From Acidobacteriota bacterium (GTDB taxonomy: Bacteria > Acidobacteriota > Terriglobia > Acidiferrales > UBA7541), in contig JABCZD010000007.1 in assembly GCA_013289855.1 (NCBI GenBank), forward strand, positions 1 to 64,000: 64,000 bases of DNA, written 5' to 3'. Below the pieces are notes generated by a model. That model saw only the letters and a program-made list of their open reading frames with translations. It searched no databases and was not told the origin of the DNA. Positions 1 to 9,000 of the stretch are shown here, one piece after another. The position numbers were made by a program, and so were the translations under genes. Position 1 is the first letter of the stretch. The number at the start of each line of letters is the position of its first letter.

Positions 1-3000
1 TGGACACGCGGTAGTACACGCAGTTGCCGTTCGAGTACGGGTAGCACTGCGGCACGATGATGTCGCCGTTGGCTTCCGTCTGCAGTGGGAAGTAATCCTC
101 GAAGCGGCAATTGAAATTGGTGGTCTCGGTCTGCCCGGCCGGACAAATGCCGTTGGCCTGGCTGAGTGACACCTCGAAGGCGGTAACCGTCAACGTGAAC
201 GGCGTCATCACCTGGCCGACGACCAGCTTGAAGGAGTGTGCCTGTGGGTCGATGCACGGCGTGGTGCCGGATGGGCAGTTGAGTGTGGCTACTTGCGAAA
301 CATTCGACCCAACCGGGAACGTCAGATTCACGCTGGTGGTGATGGGCGCGGGAGCGGACGCCGTTCCGGTCAGTGAAATATTCTGTTGCGCGCCGGCCAC
401 GCCGCCAGTGTTGTCGGTGAAGGTGACGTTTGCGGTGCGCGTGCCCACGGCCAGCGGCGCAAAGGCGACTTGCACGCTGCAGCTCAGGTCCACCCCCAGC
501 GCCGTGCCAGCTCCCACCGGACAATTGATATTGTTCAGCACAAACTCCGCCGGATTCGTCCCGGTCAAAGCGATGCCGTTGATCGTCAGCGGCGCGGTAC
601 CGCCGTTGCTTACCGTGATGGTCTGCGCCGGACTCGTGGTGGTGATCAACTGCGTGGCAAACGTCAGACTCTCTGGATTAAACCCGATCGCCGGCTCCGC
701 AACACCCGCGGGCGAAACCGCCAATGCCGTCGCGCCGCTAACCGTGCCAGAAGTGGCCTTGATGGTGGTCGTCCCGGCCGCCAATGCCGCAGCAAGACCG
801 GCCGTGTCGATCGATGCGGTCGCGGCAGTACCGGAGGACCACGCCACGATATTCGTGAGGTTCTGCGTCGTGTTGTTGCTATACGATCCGGTGGCCGTGA
901 ACTGTTGCTGCGACCCCGCCACAATGGTGGCATTGGCTGGCGTCACCGCAATCGATTGCAAAGTCGGAGCCGTTCCCGCAACCACCGACAAAACCACCGA
1001 AGTCGGATTGTAGGCCACGCTCCACACCAATCCGTTTGGCAGGTTCGGCGAAACGATGTTCGTAAATTGTCCGGTAATCGAACTCGAAGTCAGAATCGTG
1101 AATTGATTGCCCGCCGCAGGCATAAATCCACCAAGCAAGAGGATATCCAGCGTTCCGGCGAGCGTAGCGACGCCGCTATTCTGAAACTGGGAATATTGCG
1201 TGCCGGCGGTAAGTCCGCCGACGGCGACTTCAGATCCGCCGGTGCTGGTCTGTGTGTAGCTGTTTACAGCTAACAGTCCCGGAGTGGACGAGCCATTGGC
1301 CACAATCAGCCCAGCATTGTTCACTGGACTGGAGTTGAGGACCAGCGGGAACGCGGAATTCGCCAGGATCACGCCCGCCGCTTGATTGTTCAGCACCAGA
1401 CCGTTATTGCCAATCTGGCCGGCGCCCGCGATGGTGTTGTTTAAGTTATTCAAAATCCCCGCGTTCTCATTGTTGAGAATCGGTACACCGCCGGCCGTGC
1501 GGTTCATCAGCACCGTTCCGCCACCCGTCAAGGTGACCGCGCCGTCCATCGTCAGCACGACGTTGTCCGCCGCTGCCGTGAGCTTCAACGTTCCGGTATT
1601 GTTGATGGTGCCCACGAGGACGGTCGTGCTGTTATCCGCGCCGGTGAATGTGCCCGCGATAGTTAGCGTGCCTTGCGCGTTGCCGTCCAGAGTGCTCGCG
1701 TTGCCGCCCACGGTACCGAGCGTTCCGCCGCCGGTGTTGGTGAGCGTGCCGCCCTGGATGTCGGTGCCGTTGTAGAACTGCACCGTGGCGGCAGCCCCCG
1801 CGGCCACGATGCTCCCGCCTTTGTTCATCACGCTGGTGTTGAACTGCAAAATTCCCGAACCGCTGGCTTCAAACAACCCCAGGTTGGTGGTGCCCGCGGA
1901 ATTGATCAGCAGCGGGAAGGAGGCGTTGTTTGCATTGATCGTGCCGCCAGCCTGGTTGATGAGCACCAAGCCGTTGTTGCCAACCTGTCCGGCGCCCCGG
2001 ATCGTGTTATTGACGTTGGTCAGTTTGCCGGCGTTCGTATTGTTCAGAATCGGTATGCCGCCGGCCGTGCGGCTCAGCAGCACGGCTCCACCGCCGGTCA
2101 AGGTCACCGCGGCGTTGAACGTCAAAACCACGTTATCGGCTGCTGCGTTCAGCTGCAAGGTTCCGGTGTTGTTGATGGTGCCGACGAGGACGGTGGTGCT
2201 GTTATCTGCGCCGGTGAAAATGCCGGCCAGGGTCAGTGTGCCTTGCGTGATGCCGTCCAAAGTGCTCTCGTTGCCGGCCACGGTGCCGAGCGTACCGCCA
2301 CTGGTATTGGTGAGGGTGCCGCCCTGGATGTCGGCACCGTTGTAGAACTGCACCGTGGCGGTGGCTCCCACGGCCATAATGTTTGCGCCCTTGTTCACCA
2401 CTCCCACGACGAATTGCAAAGTTCCTGAGCCGGTAGCTTCGAACAGTCCCAGATTGGTAGTGCCCGCGGAATTGATCAGCAGCGGAAAAGACGCATTGTT
2501 GGCGTTGATAATGCCTGTCGCCTGGTTGGTCAGTACCAGGCCGTTGTTGCCGATTTGTCCGGCGCCTTCGATTAGGTTGTTAACGTTATTCAGGCTGCCG
2601 CCGTTCGTGTTGTTCAGAACGGGTATGCCGCCGGCCGTGCGGCTCAGCAGCACCGTCCCACCGCCGGTCAAGGTCACCGCAGCGTTGCATGTCAGCACCA
2701 CGTCGTCTGCCATCGCCGTTAGTTGCAAGGTTCCGGTGTTGTTGATGGTGCCTACGAGCAGGGTCGTGCTGTCATCCGCGCCGGTGAATATACCTGCGAT
2801 GGTTAGCGTGCCTTGCGCGCTGCCGTCCAAAGTGCTCGCGTTGCCGCCCACGGTACCGAGCGTTCCGCCGCCGGTGTTGGTGAGCGTGCCGCCCTGGATG
2901 TCGGTGCCGTTGTAGAACTGCACCGTGGCGGCAGCCCCCGCGGCCACGATGCTCCCGCCTTTGTTCATCACGCTGGTGTTGAACTGCAAAATTCCCGAAC

Positions 3001-6000
3001 CGCTGGCTTCAAACAACCCCAGGTTGGTGGTGCCCGCGGAATTGATCAGCAGCGGGAAGGAGGCGTTGTTTGCATTGATCGTGCCGCCAGCCTGGTTGAT
3101 GAGCACCAAGCCGTTGTTGCCAACCTGTCCGGCGCCCCGGATCGTGTTATTGACGTTGGTCAGTTTGCCGGCGTTCGTATTGTTCAGAATCGGTATGCCG
3201 CCGGCCGTGCGGCTCAGCAGCACGGCTCCACCGCCGGTCAAGGTCACCGCGGCGTTGAACGTCAAAACCACGTTATCGGCTGCTGCGTTCAGCTGCAAGG
3301 TTCCGGTGTTGTTGATGGTGCCGACGAGGACGGTGGTGCTGTTATCTGCGCCGGTGAAAATGCCGGCCAGGGTCAGTGTGCCTTGCGTGATGCCGTCCAA
3401 AGTGCTCTCGTTGCCGGCCACGGTGCCGAGCGTACCGCCACTGGTATTGGTGAGCGTGCCACCCTGGATGTCGGCGCCGTTGTAGAACTGCACCGTGGCG
3501 GTGGCTCCCACGGCCATGATGTTCGCGCCCTTGTTCACCACGCTGGTGGTGAACTGCAAAATTCCCGAACCGCTGGCTTCAAACAACCCCAGGTTGGTAG
3601 TGGCCGCGGAATTGATCAGCAGCGGGAACGAGGCGTTGGTGGCATCGACAATACCGCCCGCCAGATTCGAGAACACCAACCCGTTATTGCCAATTTGTCC
3701 CGCGCCCTGAATGGTGTTGTTTACGTTGATCAGCGCGCCAGCGTTGATGTTATTGAGGACCGGCTGACCACCGACGGTGCGGCTCATGGTGAGGGTGCCC
3801 CCGCCCGTCAAGGCCACGGTGCCGCTCAGGGTAAGAAACACGTTGTCCGCCGCCGCCGACAGGGTGATTGCACCGGAGTTGGCGATGGTGCCCGAGACGG
3901 TCAGGGACTGGTTGTCGGCGATGGTCAGCGAATTTCCCGGATTGATGGTCAAATTTCCGATTGATGCATTGATGTTCAGCGTCACCGCGGAAGCCGGCGC
4001 TTTATTATTGTTGATGCAAACGTTGGTTCCGCCATTGGGCACTACGTTGGTGCTCCAATTGGCTGCGGTATTCCAGGTGCCAGAGGCGCCGCCAACCCAA
4101 ACCGTGTCGTTCGGGCCGCAGCTCGCCGTGCCGTTGGTCACGAACGTAGCGGTCACCGATTTCGCCGCGCTCATGGTGACGGAGCACGGAGCGGTGCCGG
4201 TGCAGGCGCCCGACCAGCCGGTGAATGTCGAGCCGGTGTTGGGCGTTGCCGTCAGGACTACGACTTGACCAGTTGGGTAAGCTGCCGTGCACGGGCCGGC
4301 GGTGCAATTTATCAAGCCCGCGTTGTCGGTCACCTTACCGCCGCCGTTGCCCGCCAGGTTCACCGTCAGCGTTTGCGTGCCAGCCGCCGCCGTGACGGTC
4401 AGCGCCGTTGAACCGCAAACCGTGCCCGCACAGGCGGTGATTGTGGTCGAACCCGCGGCCACGCCAAATGCCGCGCCGCCGCTGGTGATGGTGGCCACGG
4501 CGGCGCTCGCGGTGCCCCACGTGATCGATTGCAGCACCTGCGTGGCGCCGCTAACGAGAGTGCCCGTGGCGATGAAATTTTGCGAGGTGCCGGCGGTGAT
4601 CGACGAACCTGTGGGAGTTACCGCGATCGAAAGCAAATTCGACGGCGTGAGCGAACTGGGCGTGTACAGCTCCGCGCTGGCGAGCGCGTTACCGGAACCG
4701 TCATTCCCGCCCACCACCAACACTTTTCCGTTGTCGAGCAGCGTGGAGGTGGTGTAGAAGCGCCCGGTATTCAAGTCTCCGGTATTGAAAGCGGTTTGGC
4801 TTACGGGATCGTAAATGACCGCGCCAGCGAAGAGTGACATCGCGTCGTTGGTTTCCAAACCGCCGCCGACCAGCAACACGGTGGCGTTGTTCAGCAGCGT
4901 CGTGCCGTTGCCGTAATAGGCATACGAGAAGACGGTCCCGAGGCTGGCGGTATTGGTGAAAATTCCCGTAGCCGGATTGTAGAGTTCCGCCTCGCCGTTG
5001 GCCAATTCGCCGCCGGAAACGAGCACCATTCCACTGTTGAGCAGCGTGCCGTTCGCGTAATAGTCGGCGCTGTTCAGGTCGCTAGCATAGGTGAAAGTGC
5101 CACTCGAGGGGTCGTAGAGCTCGGCGCTCGCGACGGGCTGTTCGAGGAAGCCGCCGGTAATGAGCACCTTGCCGCTATCGAGCAGCGTGGCGGATTGATC
5201 CTCGCGCGCGGTCTTGAGATTGCCGGTTGGGGTGAACAAGCCGGTCGCTGGATTATAAAGTTCGGCGCTCGTCAAAATACTGCCGCCGAAATTGCCGATG
5301 CCCCCGGCGATCAAAACCTCGCCATTCTGGAGCGCCGTAGCCGAATGATAAATGCGCGGAGTGTTGAGGTGCCCGATGGTGGGCGTGAAGGTGCCGGAAG
5401 CCGGATCGTATAACTCCGCGACGCCCGAGAAGGTGTCGTCGCCACCGACGATCAGCACTTTGCCATTATTCAACAGCGTTGCGGTATGCGATTGCCGGGC
5501 CACGCTCATGGAGCCGGTGAAGGTGAAGAGGCCGGTCGAGGGATCGTACAGCTCGGCGCTGGTGAGTGCTTCGCTGGAGCCATCGTCGCCGCCGGTGACC
5601 AGCACCTTGCCGGTATCGAGCAGCGTCGCAGTGTGGCTGTAACGCGCGGTGTTCAGGCTGCCAAGGGTGTAGACGAAGCCCGCCGGCGTCACCGTCAGCG
5701 TGGCGGCCGTAGACGCGGTCACCGCTCCGAAAGTGGCACTGATGGTGGTTGATCCTAGCGCGACGCCGGTTGCCAGCCCGGAGGCGTTGATGGTGGCTGT
5801 TGCCGGCGTGGTTGACGACCACGTAACGCCGGTGGAGAGGGTGGCCTCGGTGCCATCGCTATACACGCCAGTTGCGGTGAACTGCTGCGTTTGCCCGACG
5901 GTAATATAGGACATCGTCGGCGACAGCAAGATCTCAATTAGCGTCTTGGGAGACACGGTAAGCGTGGTCGAAGCATTGATCCCGCCGCTCACGGCCTCGA

Positions 6001-9000
6001 TGGTTGTGGTACCGGTAGCAACTCCCCTCGCCAGCCCGGACGAGTCAATCGTGGCCGCTGCGGTGTTGGACGAACTCCACGTCACGCTACTCGTCAGGTC
6101 CTGGGTGCTTTCATTGTTGAAGGTTCCGGTTGCCGTAAACTGCAGGGTGTCAGTGACGAACGTGTTTGCCGGCGCCGGTGTCAACACGATAGTAAGCAGC
6201 GCCAACGGCGTCACTGTTAGTGTGGTGGAACCCGAGATGGCGCCGAGCGTGGCTTTGATCGTCGAAGTGCCGGTGGTAAGAGTCGTGGCCAAGCCGGAGG
6301 CATTGATCGTGGCCACCGCCGCCGTGCCGGAACTCCACGTCACGCTGGCGGTGATGTCCGCAGTGCTGCCGTTGCCGTAGGTGCCGGTGGCGATGAACTG
6401 TTCCGTGCTGGTCATGGGCACGGAAGGATTGGCTGGTGTTACGGCAATCGACGCCAGCGAGGTTACTGCGGTCACCGTCAACGTTGTCGAGCCACAGATA
6501 TTGCCCGCACATGCGGTGATGGTGGTCGTCCCGGCGGTCAAACCAAACGCTGCGCCGCCATTGGTCGTGCCATTGCTAATCGTGGCCACCGCCTGGTTCG
6601 AGCTGCTCCACGTGACCGACTGGAGCGGCTGCGTCACGCTGGGGAATACGCCCGTAGCGGTGAAGAGCTCGGTGCTGCCCGTATGCAGCGTCGGACTTGC
6701 CGGACTTAAGGTAATCGACCCCAAATTCGCAGGGGTCAGCGAACTCGGTTTGTAAAGCTCGGCACTAGCTAGCAAGCCGGTCGTTGTGCCAGAGAGATCG
6801 TTGTCGCCGCCCGCAACCAGCACATTCCCATTGTTGAGCAGGGTGGCCGTGCTTCCGGTGCGTCCGGTATTCAGGTCTCCGGTCTCGGTGGTGGTTTCAC
6901 TGGCGGGATCGTAGACGACTGCGCCGCTGTAGATCGGGGTGGCCCCAAGCGCCAAGCCTCCGGCCACCAGCACCGTGCCGTTATTAAGCAGCGTCGCGCC
7001 ATTGCCAAAATACACCGTGCCAAAGTTCGCCGCCGTGTTGGTGAACGAACCGGCGATGGGATCGTAAATCTCCGCGTCCGCCGTCGAGAAATAGCCGCCG
7101 GTGATCAGCACAGTTCCGCCGTTAAGCAGCGTCGCGGTAGCCAATAAGAAGCCGCTGCTCAGGCTTCCCGTGGTGGTGAAGGTGCCCGTGGCCGGATTGT
7201 AAAGCTCGGCGCTGGTGAGCAGGTTGTCAGAAGCATCGTGCCCACCGGCGACCAGCACCTTACCGTTCGTCAGCAACGTGGTTGCCGGGCTCTCGCGCGC
7301 GAAGTTCAGCGGTCCAACCGTATAGGTGAAATTCCCGGTGGCTGGATCGTATAACTCGGCGCTGGCCAAAGGCGTACCGGAGGCATCCGCGCCACCGGCG
7401 ATCAAGACTTGGCCGTTCGGGAGCAGCGTGGCGGAGCTGTACATGCGCGGCGTGTTAAGAGTACCGGTGAGCGTGAACGTCCCCGTCGACGGGTTATACA
7501 GCTCCGCCGTCCCCGAAAAAGTATCATCGCCGCCAACGATCAGCACTTGGCCGTTGTTCAGCAGTGTGGCGGTGTGATTTTGCCGCGCGGTGTTCAGGCT
7601 GCCGGTAAAGGTAAACGTAGCACTCGTCGGATTGTAGAGTTCGGCGCTCGTTAAGGAATCAAAAGAGGCGTCCTCACCACCGACGATCAGCACCTGGCCA
7701 TCGTTCAGCAGCGTGGCGGTGTGATATTGCCGCGCGGTATTCAGGCTGCCGGTGTACACAAAGCCCGCAGGCGTGATGTTGAGCGTTGCCTGCTCGGAAA
7801 AGCCCGCGAAGGTGGCTGTAATGGTGGTCGACCCGATCGCGACCGCCGTTGCCAGCCCGGCGCTGTTGATGGTGGCCGCTGCGGTGTTCGACGAGGTCCA
7901 GGTGACGCCACTGCTGACCACCGGCTCCGTCTCGTTGCTGAGGAATTCCGTCAGCGTGAACTGCTGCGACTGCCCGACAAGAATGTAGGAAGCTGCTGGC
8001 GCCAGGGAAAGGCCTTCCAGCGTCGGCGCCGTCACCGTAAGCGTGGTCGAAGCACTGTTCAGGCCACTCGCCGCTTTGACGCCCGTCGAGCCTATCCCCA
8101 CCCCGGTCGCCACTCCGGCGTTGTTAATGGTTGCGGTGAATGCGCTGATGGTGCTCCAGACGACGCTCTTGGTTATGTCTTGTGTCGTGCTATCACTAAA
8201 ATTCCCCATGGCGGTGAACTGCAGAGGCAAGCCCATGACAACTGATGGGCCCTGAGGTGTCAGTGTAATGGAACCTAGTGTTGCAGTAGCGCCGGTTCCG
8301 CCGAAGCTGTAGGTCGCCACGGGCGTTACCGGATCGTTGGTGATGATTTCCAGCGTTCCCGGAAACGGGCCCGGCGCAGGCGGCGTAAGCGTCAGGCTAA
8401 TCGTGCAGCTCTGCATGGGAGCCAACTGATTGTTCGTGCAGGTATCGATGGACCCAAAGCCCACGCCCGATAGAGTGATCGAATCGATCAGCAGCGTGTT
8501 GGAGCCGCTGTTGCTGAGCGTCAAAACCTGCGCCGCGCTTTGCGCTCCCACCGGCAGCACGCCAAAGTTGGTGATGGTCCCGGTAAAAACCGCCGTTCCG
8601 GTGAGCGGTACTTGGCGAATGCGGTTGTTGTTAGTGTCCACAACGAACAGCTGTTCCTCGGGATTGACCCAGAGCGCGGAGGGATAATTCAGTTCCGCCG
8701 AGAGCGGCGGGCCGCCATCGCCGCTGAACCCGCCGGTGCCGTTGCCTGCTACGGTAGAAATCGTTTGCGTGATGGCATCCACGCGGCGAACGCGGTGCTC
8801 GTCTGCGATAAACAGATTTCCGAAACTGTCGACGGCCACGGCATCGATCAGCGTGAGTTGCGCCGAGGTTGCCGGTCCGCCGTCACCGCAGGCGGTGCCC
8901 GGCGTGGGGCACGGCGTTCCGTTGCCCGCCACCGTGGTGATGATTCCCGAAAGCACGTCCACGCGGCGCACGCGATAGTCGCCGCCGTCGGTGAGAAACA

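Larger units (their letters stand above)
1181..4000 (-). repeat. 570-base (190-residue) in-frame tandem repeats in the giant gene
   Basis: The same sequence around GCCCTGGATGTCGG recurs at 1751, 2321, 2891 and 3461, a period of exactly 570 bases, so the array stays in frame and encodes 190-residue units. Each unit contains the protein phrases NNTGTL, LTGGG, GAGQIGNNG or GAGQVGNNG, and TNLGLFEASGSG. The units at both ends are more diverged. The pattern resembles passenger-type beta-helix repeats of autotransporter-associated proteins; this is a motif judgement. Confidence 0.85.

Noticed and set aside
1181..4000. The regular repeats as a possible CRISPR array
   Set aside because: The unit is 570 bases, coding and in frame, with no short repeat/spacer alternation.
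111..4307. Many plus-strand frames of 60-380 codons across the first 10.7 kb, several of them repeated
   Set aside because: They are antisense shadows of the giant minus-strand gene. Their repetition follows the 570-base array, they lack ribosome sites, and their composition (Val/Pro or Arg/Gly/His-rich) is typical of wrong frames.
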